From positions 1,679,317 to 1,743,316 of the forward strand of contig SIJG01000011.1 in NCBI GenBank assembly GCA_023374025.1: a stretch of DNA of 64,000 nt, read 5' to 3'. This DNA comes from Heterodera schachtii (Eukaryota > Nematoda > Chromadorea > Rhabditida > Heteroderidae). The notes below the pieces were generated by a model. It saw nothing but the letters and a program-made list of their open reading frames with translations. It did no database searches and had not been told where the DNA came from. Of this stretch, positions 1-11,690 are shown piece by piece; positions within the stretch are counted from its first letter, which is position 1; the number at the start of each line of letters is the position of its first letter. The translations under genes and the position numbers were made by a program.

Positions 1-463
1 GAATTCCCAAAACGGCAGAAGTGTGCCATCCCATTCAATTTGGCCTTTCCTCCCCGTTTTTTGTGCTATGTCCGACCGTCCTCCACCTGAGTCCACAGAT
101 TTTTTTTTAATACATTTTAATCTAAAATAATAAAAAACAATTATAAAATTAATATTTTTAACATTTTGAGTTTCTTTAAGAATTTCACATTTTAAAGAAT
201 TAAATTTTTCGAAAAAGAGGGTATATTTATTTTTTCATATTTTTTAAGTGCAAGTAAAGCACACCCACTTTTTGGATATTAGATGAGTTTTACGGATTAT
301 TTATCTCGTAAGTCCGTACCCGTATAATTGGCCAGCTCGTAATCCTTACCCTTATCATTTCGATCTCTTTGAGTCGGGAAATGTTTCTTGGGCCCATTCC
401 TTTCCCATTCACTCTTCCCTATATTCAAAAATTTATTTCGATTTGTTTCTTCCCCAATCACAG
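1..463. other. Intron or upstream part of the first gene
   Basis: AT-rich DNA without a convincing coding segment. It ends in a good splice acceptor (pyrimidine-rich, then CAG at 461-463) leading into the first visible exon, so it is most simply intron of the membrane protein gene whose 5' part lies outside the window. Confidence 0.5.
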
Positions 464-2551
464 GTCACTGCTTTTCCTGTGCACAAAGTGTCGCTGCTTC
501 AAACGCCGTCGAGACTTCTCCGCTCTCGACCAGTCGGCGAGCAGTGAAAGCGGCGCCGATTTCACCTCACTCTACGGGGGCATCCCACGGCCAAAACTGA
601 AGTCGTCGTCGGGCGCCGACTCGGTACTGATACTGATTGATCAGTACCACCCATGATTAAGCTAATCGGAAATTGGTCTCGAATTTCAATTGCTAATTTT
701 TGGCACCTTAAATTTCGAATTAATTTCAATAATCTAGAGGCATTTAATCGGTGTTTTGCATTCTCCATGGATCAATAATCAATTAATTTTTCCCAAATTA
801 AACACAGACTGATGTCCATGCCGCTCGGCTGGCCAACTATTTGGACGACGGTCTCCGAATTCCGCGGGCTCAGCTTGGCCATGACACTTCCTCGCTGGGC
901 AGTGCAGGCGGGTCCAGCGAGTACACCATCCGGGAGGAGATCGAACGGCGCGTGATCACCGTAAGTGAACGGGAGTGGTTGACTACCCTATCGACAACCG
1001 CACATTCTGTGCCCGATCGGTTCAGTGCCGTGGGAAAATTACTTTTTCATTGGGTATCAAAAATGGCTACGCCTTAAATTTGATTTTTTACATTTAATTA
1101 ACAAAACAATTGAATTTATTCTCAGACATTTTAGCGAATCACTGATAGTTTTAATCTTATCAGTCAGGTCACAGAACATTTTTGATCGACTTCTTATAGT
1201 CAATTAAATTTGAGCAGGTTGTTTCCCTCCTCCGTTCTTTTTTAAATTCTCAAACAGAAATTTTAAAAATTCTTAAAATATTTTTTTTATGAAAATTCCA
1301 ACAAAAGAAATCTAGAAATTTTCAGCATTTTTTGAAAATTTTGAAAAGATCGTTAGAAAATTTAAAAAAAACTAAAGCAAATGGCGCAGGCTTTTCAAAC
1401 ATTTAGTTTTCAAACGAATTAAGGACGTCACTCGCACGGAAGAAATTGTGACGGATGTCGACGTGCATGACGAGTCGGGCGGCGGTGGCGGCGCCGGCGG
1501 GCAAAACGCCACTGCCACCTCCACACGCCTGTTTCAGTCCAGCGGCGGCAGTGGCGCCAAGGCGAGCACATCCGTGAACGTCATTCGAAGCGGCGATTTC
1601 GTCGGCGGCGAACGACGACGCGTGGATGAGCGGGAGCGAGACGAAAGTGTCGCGGAGTTTGCCAACTCGCGCGGCGCCAGCGGATGGGGTGGCACGTCGG
1701 CGTCAACAAACGCTGGTGGTGGCACTCAACTGGACGACCACCACCAACGACGGCACGGCGGCCGAAACGGTGCCGACGGAGGCGAAAGGCATAACCGCGC
1801 ATTTGCCATGGTCGGTGAGGTGAGGAGGAAGGAACCCGGGGGGGGGGGGGGGGGGCAAATTGCATTTGAGGTGACTGATCATTTTTTGACCCAGGAGGAG
1901 CGATCATTGGGCGGCGAATTGTCGGCGGATGACTTGAGCATCTACGACAAGAACACCATGGTGAGTGGGTGATGTGTGTTTGAACTTTTCTTTAACCCCC
2001 CCCCCCCCTCCAGCTATTTCTGCTCGTATTTTAAAAGTTTATTTTAAAAAACAATTGGAAAATTTTAGAGCTTGGAATTTTGCAAAAACCTGGACCTGGT
2101 CCCAGGGAAAATCCAGGCTGAATCCGGGTCCAGGCCGAGCTCTAGAAATTTTCTCACGGATGGTCAAAGGATTCTTGCTGCTGATTAGCATTTCATCCCT
2201 TCATTGCTTGAAAGAGTGGTTTATTGATCGGAAGTCTTTTTGGAATACGAGTGTCAGTTTTAATCGCAATAAAGCTAAGAGGAGTCACTCACTACTGATC
2301 AGTCATTTTCAGTCAAAAAATGGCTAATTGATAACTAATTAACGAACAATTGAACATCCGTCACTCTATCTACGATCATTAGACTGATCACTTGTTGATA
2401 CATAAAAATGATTAGCAAATGAGGTCCTTCTCTTTCGCAGATGTCGCGTCACCGCGAATTCCATCCGATGGACGGCGGCATGGAACGGTTCAGCACCAGC
2501 GAAGTGAGTACCACCAAAACGAAGAAGACGAGCCGGGAGATGAGGAAGTGA
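464..2551 (+). CDS. 3' end of an unidentified single-pass membrane protein (cytoplasmic tail)
   Basis: Five exons join in frame: 464-623, 808-960, 1424-1819, 1895-1960 and 2441-2551, with GT-AG introns at phase 0; the stop is TGA 2549-2551. The first exon opens with a short hydrophobic stretch (SLLFL), then a Cys/basic juxtamembrane cluster (CTKCRCFKRRR), as at the cytoplasmic side of a transmembrane helix. The rest is hydrophilic: charged segments such as EEIERRVIT and TRTEEIVTD, a long Gly/Ser/Arg-rich low-complexity exon, and a basic C-terminus ending KKTSREMRK. The intron at 1820-1894 holds a poly-G run. I do not recognise the family. Large nematode fibrous-organelle or adhesion receptors (for example MUP-4/MUA-3, or cadherin-like proteins) are candidates I could not test. 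The exon chain is fairly secure, the identity unknown. Confidence 0.6.
2066..2144. repeat. Small inverted-repeat element in the first gene
   Basis: A 79-bp segment in the intron 1961-2440 begins TAGAGCTTGG and ends CCGAGCTCTA, which are near-perfect inverted ends, and is rich in CCTGG/CCAGG-type internal repeats. It resembles the 13928-14104 element, whose ends are TAGAGCCCGG and CCGGGCTCTA, so both may be short members of one non-autonomous family. Confidence 0.45.
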
Positions 2552-5500
2552 AGAGAGTGGTGGGGAAAGAGGTGGAGAAGCAGTGCAATAGCAAAAGCCA
2601 ACTCTTTCGGCATGGATTGTGTGCCATCGCCGTGGTCGCCGTGCCGTCCTTTCGTTTTGCCCATTGCCGTGCAAAATCACAAAGTGCCAATATATATATT
2701 TTTTAATTCCCATGCCTAAATTTGAATGCCAATTTCAAAATTGCCCTTCCCATTCCCCTCAAAAATCTCTTCCGTTGTTATGTTTTTCTTTTTAATTTTA
2801 AATAATATATTTTTTGCCAACTTTTTGCCTTTACGCATTCGTATATAAATAATAAGCCCTCTCCCCCAAAATGCCTCATTTTGCCTTTTGCCACTCTTTC
2901 GCCCCTCCCCAAATTCGCATTTGCCCAATAATTTGAACTTTATCAATAATTAATGTTAATTACATTTCCTTTTCATCGGTGCTGTTAAATTTTTACACTT
3001 ACCTATAATAAAAATGATTGATTTAATTTGATGCATAAGTGCCAAAGGATTTCCAACGGTGAACAAAAAAAAGACTCCCGGAAAATGCGTCAGTAATACA
3101 GTTTTATAAAATAAAGTACTGTAGCATTATTAAGTGCTGTAATATGATAGGTCAAAATTGCATAAAAAATCGTTTTTAATTTCTCATTAAGTTTTTTTAA
3201 AGCTTCAAAAAAAATTTAAAAATTTACCCAAATCACTAAAATAAATATACTTAAAAGGATTGTTGTAGGCTTTTACATACCAATCCACGCTTATGATTTC
3301 AGGTAATAATACTACCGTATCTCTCTTTTCAAGTAATTCTGATTCACTGACCCATTTTTCGGTCACGCCCAAAAATTTTCCCGGAAAAATTTGTGCCAAT
3401 TTAACAAGAAAAAAGTTTTTCAGGATGAGACTACATGGGAGGGGGGTTTCTGCTCCCGCCCCCCCCCCACTCTCCCGCCGTCTGCGCGTTAGCAGCGCGT
3501 TAAGCTAATGGGACAAACATCGGCACGCTTTTATTTGCCAAATAAAAAAAGTCAAAGTACGTCCGTCTGAACTTTGGCCAATTTGTCCGCTTCGCGCAGC
3601 TGTGGCAATTTCCGCCGACACTTTAAACATGTGCCAATCATTCGCATTCATTTTGCCGCTTCTCCTTTTGCCCCGGAAACGACAAAGACGAGTAGCGAGA
3701 CGGGGAAGGGCATTCCCGCGGGGCTTAAGGGGCCACCCAACTTTGGCTTTGGTGCCGTGCCCTGTCCGTCCTCGGCTAAGTCGGCTTTTTGTCCGAGTGC
3801 CAAAAAATTACATTATGTTATGCCATTTTCTCGGTTGAATGACCTTTGTCTTCCTCTCGCCATTCATCGCAGACAATTTTCTCGGCAGAGGCGGCGCCGA
3901 ATGTTAAAAGATGGAAATGACGAGGACGACAAACAGAAAAAAGGGGTGGGGGGTTAAAGGTGGCACCCTCTTCATGTGCCCTCTTACTCATGGCGATGAG
4001 CTGATGGTGGTGATGATGAAGATACTGGTGGATGTTTGTCCGCTTAATCTCTTTGCCCTCGGGGGAAGGACCAAATTTGGGCACGCATTTCTTCACCCCC
4101 CCCCCGCGCCACGCCCAACACCCTAAAGAGAATTTTAATGAAAAACAGTAAAGGACCGATCCACCCCCACCTCTTGAAAATTTTGGCACTCAATCCTATG
4201 TGTACGGCATGCCGGCCTTTTGGAAATTATTTTGCTAATTTTTTGAACCCCCCTTTCTCCGGTTCCCCGTCCCCCTTATATTATGCAATTTCCCCACTCC
4301 AACTCAGGCTTGTTCTGCTGGTAGATGCTTGATCGGTGACTCTGCTCTAATGCTTTATCCTTCTTTATCTGTCCCTCGTTGACATTATGCCCTGTTGGCC
4401 TCCCCACTTTATCTCTCCCTTATGGCACTGATTTCGGTCGTCCTCTCAGCTGCTTTAATCAACCCATTCTCTCTCACAATGGCATTTCTGCTCATCTTCA
4501 GCTGATCCTTCCTCTTTGAAGTGCTGTGTTGACATTTAAAGTCGGCTTCATCTTCCGCTTTCCCCCCTTCCCCTAAATCCCATCTCCAGGGATTGGTTGG
4601 CTGTTCCAACTTCCTCAATTCACGGAGAACAAATTCACAAATTGGTGCTCCAATTCAAAAATGGCTCTGCTGCACTTTGTCCAAATTTGGCCCACCCAAC
4701 TCATTAATTAAGCGCCCGAAAAGCGGAACCAAGTTCATTGAAGTGGCTTTTCCTCCTGCTGCTCCCCTTTTGCCCACCATAATAAGTGTGGTGGTGGCAT
4801 CCAATGCGAGAGCAATTAGCCAAATTTGTGGTTCTTTCAATTGCGTAAATAGAATTAAGCGCCTCCGGGGACAATGACGAAACAAAAAAAAATTGGACAA
4901 CGGGGAGAGAAGCAATGGGGCGGGACCAAGAACAAAGTGAATGGACGCATCCCCCCCCCCCCGGGGGGTCGTCCGCTTTGGCCCCCTCCCCCTCCCTGTC
5001 CCCTTAGGTAGTTGCTTCCGGGCCAAATTGGATTGCCCCCATCCCATCTATTGGCCTCTCTTGCTCGGATAGCCGAGATTTGTGCCGGATCGAAGAACCC
5101 TTCCCCCTCCCCTCCCCACCACCCGTGACGAACCCTCCGGCACGACAAACGCATAATTGCATTGTTCCTCCCCCCCCCCCCATTGCGGTCCCATCCAAAA
5201 ATCCGTGCCAATCCCCAAACACGCGGCTTGGCCATTCAGCACTCACTGAATCTGTTGTTTTGTTGGTTGGTTTGCCGCCGCTTCTCTTCGCTGCTGCTTT
5301 GTTTTGACGTTTGTGCCTTTCTCCCCGCCCCAAAAAGTTTTGTTCAGTTTGCCAATTTGTCCCCCCTTTCTCCGCGGGCATTTCCATTATTTACGCATTT
5401 CCCCTAATGCCAAAAAGTCTCCGCCCCCTTTCCGTCGTCGTCGTCCCCTCAGGGCAGCTTCTGCTCCCATGGGCTTCCAAGGAGGTACACGACTGTGTAT

Positions 5501-5913
5501 TGTTCTTTCGGATGATGATGGTGGTCCATCCGTCAGTGCTCCTAATTAATAGTCAGAGGATTTGTCCAATTCGCCCCCCCCCCCCTCTCCTTCGTTGGCG
5601 TTTCGTCCCTTAGGGCATTGCCTGAGGCAACATCCAATCGCCGACCGTTGTGTGCCAGCCAGCCGGTCGGGCCACCCATTTAAGGGCGAGAATTTGCCCT
5701 TCCGACATCATTTTTTCATTTTCACCACCCCACCAATCCGTCAAACCCCCCCCCCCCCCCTTCCCCAAAGAAGTTTTTGTTGTTTTTCATCATGCCGATG
5801 TTTTTTGTTTTTGTTGCTGTTGTCCCATGCTGTCCCGTCCCTTCAGAGAGTCAGCCCATTCGCACAGTCTGTCCAAATCCCCCGGAATAATTCATTCCAA
5901 CAAATATATAAAA
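2552..5913. other. Intergenic region upstream of flp-14
   Basis: About 3.4 kb without a convincing gene. It holds several poly-C tracts (near 4950, 5170, 5575, 5745) and proline-rich open frames that are products of base composition. No exon with family similarity was found. The 3' UTR of the first gene and the promoter of flp-14 must lie here. Confidence 0.55.
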
Positions 5914-7080
5914 ATGAAAAGCCTCCGCTTCTCCCCCGGTGCTTCTTCTTTTGCGTCTTCCCCCTCTCTGCCGGTGCTTCATCGTGCCCCGCTTTTGCTG
6001 CTCTGTGCCATGGCCGCGGTGCTTCAGTTGATCCCGTGCTCCACTTCCTCCTCCTTGGCCAACGCCGCTGTGCTTTTTGCAGAAAGTGGCCATCCCGCTG
6101 ACCAGCAGCAGCAATTTGGCCACTCCGATTGTGCACAGGTGTGGTCGAAGGGGGAGGGGTTAACTGGCAAAAGGAAATTGCGACTCTCGTCTTTTGGTCT
6201 CGATCCGGTCAAGCTGGTTTGGCCATGTGTTGTCGGCGAAATGCCATTTTATCTTTAAACGATCCCGAGTTCCGGATTTAACTGGCTTCATATCTCAGAG
6301 ATAAAAGCGGCTTGGGACAGGAAAATTATGAGAAGTTTTTCGATTTTATCCTTGCTTCTTGGCCTAGTTGAGAAAATTGTTTTTGAAAAGAATTATACAA
6401 AATTAAAATTATCAAATTTTTTGGCATTTCAGTTGGCCGCAGGTGACGAAGAAAGGATGTTGTTGTGCCAGCTGTACGAGAGTTCGGCACTGCTCGCCCA
6501 GCTCGGCATTCTGGTCAACGAAGGCATTGGCCGATTGGCCGTCAGCCAAGGCGAGTCGAACAATGATTTGTTGTTTTTTTTGGGATGTAATTTGGCAAAT
6601 TCACAGGAATGGGCAAATTTGTTGTAGCGGAAGCAGGCCGAGAGAAGCGGAAACACGAGGTGAGTGAAGGATGAGGTGATAAGTGATCAGAATTGGGGGA
6701 TTCAGTGACAAGAAAATTCCATATTGGGTAGAGTGATCGGAAATTGCCAGATTGGCTAAAGTGATCACAACTGATCTAGAATTGCTTAGAAAAAGTGGGC
6801 CCAATGATCATCAAAAGAAAAAAGAATAATTCAAGCGATCAAGGATGGTGAGAAATGTTTAAAATGGGGAAACATAGCGGAACTGATCAGACTTGCGTAG
6901 CTTACTAATCAAGTTGTAATCGGATTAAGTGGATGATTGATTGGCCGTGCAACTAAACAGGGGAAGGGAATTGATCAGAAGGAGCTTGTCAGACATGGCA
7001 GATCGATCATACCAATCCATCTTTAGTATCTCCGTTTTGGAAAGCGGAAACACGAGTATCTGAGGTTCGGCAGGAAGTGA
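5914..7080 (+). CDS. flp-14: FMRFamide-like neuropeptide precursor, two copies of KHEYLRFamide
   Basis: Four exons, 5914-6138, 6433-6550, 6607-6659 and 7027-7080, join in frame to 149 residues. The N-terminus carries a hydrophobic secretion signal (about residues 27-42, [17 protein letters not shown]). The C-terminus holds two KHEYLRFG units at residues 130-137 and 140-147. The first is preceded by KR, the units are separated by KR, and the second is followed by RK and the stop. Gly supplies the amide and the dibasic sites are cleaved by prohormone convertase. KHEYLRFamide is AF2, the product of nematode flp-14, a modulator of body-wall muscle and motor neurons. The first copy is split KHE/YLRF by the 6660-7026 intron. 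Intron 2 (6551-6606) uses a GC donor (CAAG/GCGAGT); without it the frame hits TAG before any peptide. C. elegans FLP-14 has four copies, so this precursor is short. The start Met was chosen as the first before the signal peptide. Confidence 0.93.
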
Positions 7081-7426
7081 TCATTGAAAGAGAGTGGACT
7101 GACCGTCACAGAAGCAGAACATGGAAAGAGAGAGAGAGAGAAAGTGAAGGGAACGCAGAGGGCAGAAGAGACGATCAGAGAAAGAAACATTGTAGAAACA
7201 AAATGCCAATCATTCACATTTTGAACAAAAAACACGCGCCAAAATGAACAGTTGAATTTGTTGTGGGACGAGCATATATTTTTTTGATTCTCTCTTTATT
7301 TTGCTTACACTCAAAAGTTGGCAGGAGACAAAAAGCAAATGGTAAGTGAAAAATTTGTATTGGTATTTGGTATTTGTGTGTACTGTAGCGGGAGATGGTT
7401 GTTGTTGTTGCATCGTATCCCCCCGC
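7081..7426. other. Convergent intergenic region between flp-14 and the MARVEL gene
   Basis: About 350 bp holding both 3' ends. It contains a short GA microsatellite (near 7125-7143). No further exon was recognised. Confidence 0.5.
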
Positions 7427-9623
7427 TCACATTTGCGGAGTACTGTAGCGATACTTTCGGGTTGGCGACAAAATTTTGTTCGTGAGAATGTCCAGCGCAA
7501 AAACGGCCAACTTAAAAATTGAATTTATTGATGAAATAGCACATTTGAAAGGGTTTTCTGATCGGAAAAGAATTTAAAATTAACGATCCGAAACAAAATC
7601 TGTGAAATGGCTCTAAATTTGGCTATCACTCACTGATCAAACCGTACATATCAATGACTGATCTTTTTATCATTCCGATCATTATGTTTTGACTGATCAG
7701 AATTAACCAGATCAGACCAGTTGAACAACACAATCTGACAATGAGCATCATTTTACTACTCACCACGCCCATGAAGAGGCAGACGATGATGCCGGCACAC
7801 GCCTTGAAAGGCAATGAGTGATCAAAACAGTACACAGAACTGAACTGACCCCGAGCCAGCCGAAGTATTGACCGGTCTGAAATTAAAGAGCAATGGAAAT
7901 GGAACCGAACACCAAATTGAAATGCAAGTGCCGAGTAAACATAAAAAAGTATGAGGGTCGACCACCCCTCTCGCGCTCACAAAGTGCCCAGAAATGGGGG
8001 ACCCTTTTGAAACGAGGGGGGGGGGGGGGGTGTAAAATAGGGGGGGGGGGGGTAAAATAGAGGGGGGGGGGGAGGGATTCAATAAAAACCACAAAATTTT
8101 CACGGCGGCGCCTACCCCCCCCCCCCCCCCTCCCCCGACCCTGTTCCCCAAAATTTTAAAAAAATGTCCCCCAAAAAGCGGTTTAAAAAGCAAAACGATC
8201 GTCGATTTTCTTGGCCGATCCCTTCGCAAAAATCCGGTTGGCGCCGCGCCCCCTTTTTACGTATTAATCTGACCCTCTCGAACTTTGGGAGAATTTAGTG
8301 CCAAAAACATCAGCAGCATGTTAAACCAGCGCTGATTTCATTCTGCTGTATGCGCCGCAACTTGCCTCAATGATTGTCCGTTGCGCGACGGTGCCACCGA
8401 TGCCACAGACGAGCATCGGAAAAGGGGAGGAAAATTCAAAATAATTTCAAATTTAGCAAAGGAATGTGCCTGATAGATAAGCATGCTTTATCTCATGGAT
8501 TTCCCCCCCCCCCCGACTAAGTGCCAAGTAACCAACCCAGCAAATCATTCCGGCACCAGCAAAGACAATCTCCTGCAAAAAAAGGATTTGAAATTTGTAA
8601 AATGAAATAAAATGGCATGGAAATTTTGTCATTTTTAAAGGTCGGAAAAAAGCGTACGGAGAGGGCACAGTTGGTCAGATGAAGCTCCTCGCCTTCCCGC
8701 ACGCTTTTCTGCATAATGGCGTACATGATGATCTGTGAAAAAGACAATGCCATTTTTAAAAAAACATTTTTCCATTTTTTCCAAATAGTTTAGGGTATCG
8801 GATTTTGCAAAAAATTTTGGTCACTCTTTCTTAAAATACCCCACAAAATGAAAAAAATTGTATGTTTTTGGGCCAAATTCCGTTATCCAAACCAAAAATT
8901 CGAAAAGGCATTTAAAATGTCATCGTGACTTCTAATGAATGGCAAAAAAGTGAATGCCATCCAAAAATTAGCAAATAGTACCGAAACAATGCAATAGAGG
9001 AGGGTAAGCGAACAAATGATGTAGATGAGCACGATCTGAACAGTTTGACAGATCAGAGAAAGCCGACCCAAATTGTTGACCCCGACGAAAATATCCGACT
9101 GAATCAATTTCGAACTAATCCCGAAATCCCGACATGGCAATTTTGTTGCGATGGGATTTTGTATTGACGGAATTAATGGCCTAAACTTAAAATCAGAGAA
9201 TGTTTGCACCTCATAATTGATGGAAATGTACGCAGTGACGTAAGACGGGTCCAATAGGACGAGCACAACGATGGTGAGCAGCTTAAGGGGGGAAATAGGC
9301 AAAGTTAATTTGAGTGGAACCAAATGCTAATTGGCCATTTAGTGGGTAATTAATTTTGTCACTTTTGGCAATGATAATTATGCCAATTAAAACATAGCAT
9401 TTTGATTAGTCCGAAATCAGTGAGTGATGAGTATTTGATGATCAGTGAGTGGTTCGCCAAGAGGCGAAAATTGAAATTTGAACTAAGAAAAAATTTGGGA
9501 AGTGACGGACCCGGGATTAACAATTCGACCACCAAATGCAGAACGGGCACACAGAAAACCCACCACGATGACAATTTTAAGCGCAGTGCCGGCCACAAAT
9601 TGGAGTGGCGCTGCCGGAGCCAT
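7427..9623 (-). CDS. Four-TM MARVEL-like membrane protein
   Basis: Minus-strand exons: 9564-9623 (ATG at 9621-9623), 9210-9281, 8982-9098, 8658-8732, about 8518-8572, about 8327-8360, 7764-7802 and 7427-7510 (stop 7427-7429). The roughly 178-residue product has four hydrophobic helices: TM1 across exons 1-2 (ALKIVIVLLTIVVLVLL), TM2 in exon 3 (VQIVLIYIICSLTLLYCIV), TM3 in exon 5 (IVFAGAGMICWVGYLAL) and TM4 across exons 7-8 (GIIVCLFMGVLAVFAL). The short N-terminus, Cys-containing loop before TM4 and basic tail (SPTRKYRYS) suit a MARVEL protein (membrane apposition or vesicle traffic); that call is by architecture only. Exons 5 and 6 do not join cleanly: the phase is one base short. The intron 7803-8326 carries striking poly-G tracts. 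Confidence 0.7.
8010..8120. repeat. Poly-G tracts spaced by TAAAATAG, then a poly-C tract
   Basis: Within an intron of the MARVEL gene, three runs of 10-14 G are separated by TGTAAAATAG, TAAAATAGA and a short tail, and about 50 bp on there is a 15-base C run. The C run could pair with any G run, and the G runs can form quadruplexes. Confidence 0.8.
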
Positions 9624-11690
9624 CCGTTGAAGGATGGGACAAAGAAATCACGTGGGATTGTTGATCAAATCCCCAGTAACAATCACTGATCAGAAAGGAA
9701 AACGAAACAAAATGGCAAAAAAGGATTTTTATCAGATGGGGCAACATAAAGCATGGTAATTCGGCATTATTCGAATGGCAATGGTCCCTGCCGATGGCAC
9801 ACAATGGTCAGATTATTAGGCGTGCTCTGCCGAGTCTTTCATGATTTTCGGCTTTCATTAATTTAGGTTTGGACCCAATTTTACCGCTCATAAAAATAAA
9901 AATCAAAAAATGCAATAACTTTGCACTATTAATTTGTTATGCAAGTACAACATTGTGTATGTGTTCAGTGCGAGAGCTGCTGTGCTTTTCGCCCGTCAAC
10001 CGATTGAAACGTACAAAAGGCAAAGGGCGGGGGGGGCGACTTGGCCGACTTCCCCCGGGGGGATATGACAGCCGAGGAATGGAGGGGCGGGGGGGGGGGG
10101 GGGGGACCACGACGGAGGGGCAAATGGCGGAGACGAAGCGGAGAAGGAGGGGACTGTTTAAATGTGGGAATGGTCGAGTATTGAAAAGCCGTCGGGATCG
10201 GGGATATGAGAATTGGCCAGGATTTGGGAATAAAATTCCAATTAATTTTGCTTTATTTTGTGGAAAGCAATCAATGCTATGTACCAAAATGATTGATCGT
10301 TTGTTTTGAGTCGATCGATCCGAAAAATGCATCCACAGTGGATGCCCGGGACTGAACTGTCCGCTGCCGGGGGGGGGGGGGGGGGGGGGGAAATGTTGGG
10401 CCCCGGAGGGAAAAGGTGGAGAAAGCGAATCGAAGAATAATCTGAGGTAACGCAACGCAAAGGCAATCCCTTCCTTTCGCCAGCCCAATTACACAAATTC
10501 CTCCCCCCCCCCCCGTAAAGCAAACACACCGAAGGCGTAGCGGAGAAAGGGCCACGGACGAAGCACCGACCGACCGACCGACGACGACGGGGAGGCGGAC
10601 GAGGAGATGACTCAACCGACCGACCGACCGACCCAGCGCCACCACCCCACACACTCTCTCCCCTCTCATACCTTTCACATTTTGCACAAACATTGGCTAA
10701 CGAATTTTAGGCGAGAGGGGGGGGGGGGAATAACAGAGAGAGAGAGAGAGAGGGAGAAAAAGCGGAGGGAGAGGGGAATTGATAAATGCAACGGAATGGA
10801 AGTGACCACTCCATGCTAACCAAAAGGGAGGGACTGGACACAGACAGTCCGCTAATATGATGGAGGGCATTCCTGCAGGGCATTACACTCAAACGGCGTA
10901 TTGTGAGACCAATTGGACGGCACATTCGAAACTGTAGGGCTTGGCAAGTTTAGAATTGGACCAGGAAGTTTAAAAAAGTGCCAGTGTTGCACAACACCAA
11001 AAATACGGCACAATTACCCACAATCAAAAACTGTGTCAAATTCGTCTGCCATTTTCTATGGTTTGTGAAAAACAACACACTAAAGCTATTGTATCAAAAT
11101 AAAATGAAATAAAACAATGTGTAAAAAACACAATAACAGAAAAGTCAGCAATATTTCGCTTGGCTGGCGAATCGAAAAAATAGGGAAGGGAAAAGAAAGG
11201 TGGGGGAAACATTGAGAGGAAGGAGCGGATTTTTAGGTTTTTAAATATAATGAGAAAACCAAAACACATTTTTAACGCAAAATTTCCTCATTTTAATGCC
11301 CCTAATTGACCCTAGAAATCCCTATTTTGAATTTCCGACCTCTAATGGCAATCAATGAACAAAATATTTGTCCTCCATTTTAATATGTTCAAAAAAAAGA
11401 ATAACTATAAGAAAATTATGTCATTATTTTGGAATTTTTTCGCCATTTTTTATGTCCTTGTTTAGGGGCTCCCAAATTGGAATTTTTCGCCACTAAAATC
11501 CGCTCTCTGTTGATGATTACACTTTTTGTAACAATTCCAGCAGCATCAAAAAAAAGTAATGGTTGGATTTTTTGGGGGAGACAAACAAAAATTGGAGGAA
11601 AATGGGGTCACAACTGCTGGGGTTTTGTGAGAACATCGGCGGAGCGGACAATCGACTGAAAATGAATGTGTGTCGTCAGCATCACAAATG
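9624..11690. other. Intergenic region between TMEM33 and the MARVEL gene
   Basis: About 2.1 kb. Both flanking genes are on the minus strand, so it holds the TMEM33 3' side and the MARVEL promoter. It contains poly-G runs (10090-10104, 10371-10390), CGAC/CCGA-type short repeats around 10566-10630, and a GA repeat at about 10736-10752. The proline-rich frames here reflect these tracts; no gene was recognised. Confidence 0.5.

Noticed and set aside
1..6. The window starts exactly with GAATTC (EcoRI site), suggesting a cloned insert end
   Set aside because: GAATTC occurs at several other places in the window, and a single match at a boundary proves nothing about how the sequence was obtained.
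3574..3957. 127-codon plus-strand frame between the first gene and flp-14
   Set aside because: No family resemblance, no supporting splice structure, composition follows the local C-rich repeats; treated as intergenic.
8361..8420. Upstream extension of a MARVEL exon encoding GIGGTVAQRTIIEA
   Set aside because: It reads well as protein, but there is no AG acceptor in front of it, so I did not include it in the model; recorded as an unresolved junction.
9937..10693. Long proline-rich minus-strand frames upstream of the MARVEL gene
   Set aside because: They are generated by poly-G/poly-C tracts and CGAC repeats and appear in several frames at once.
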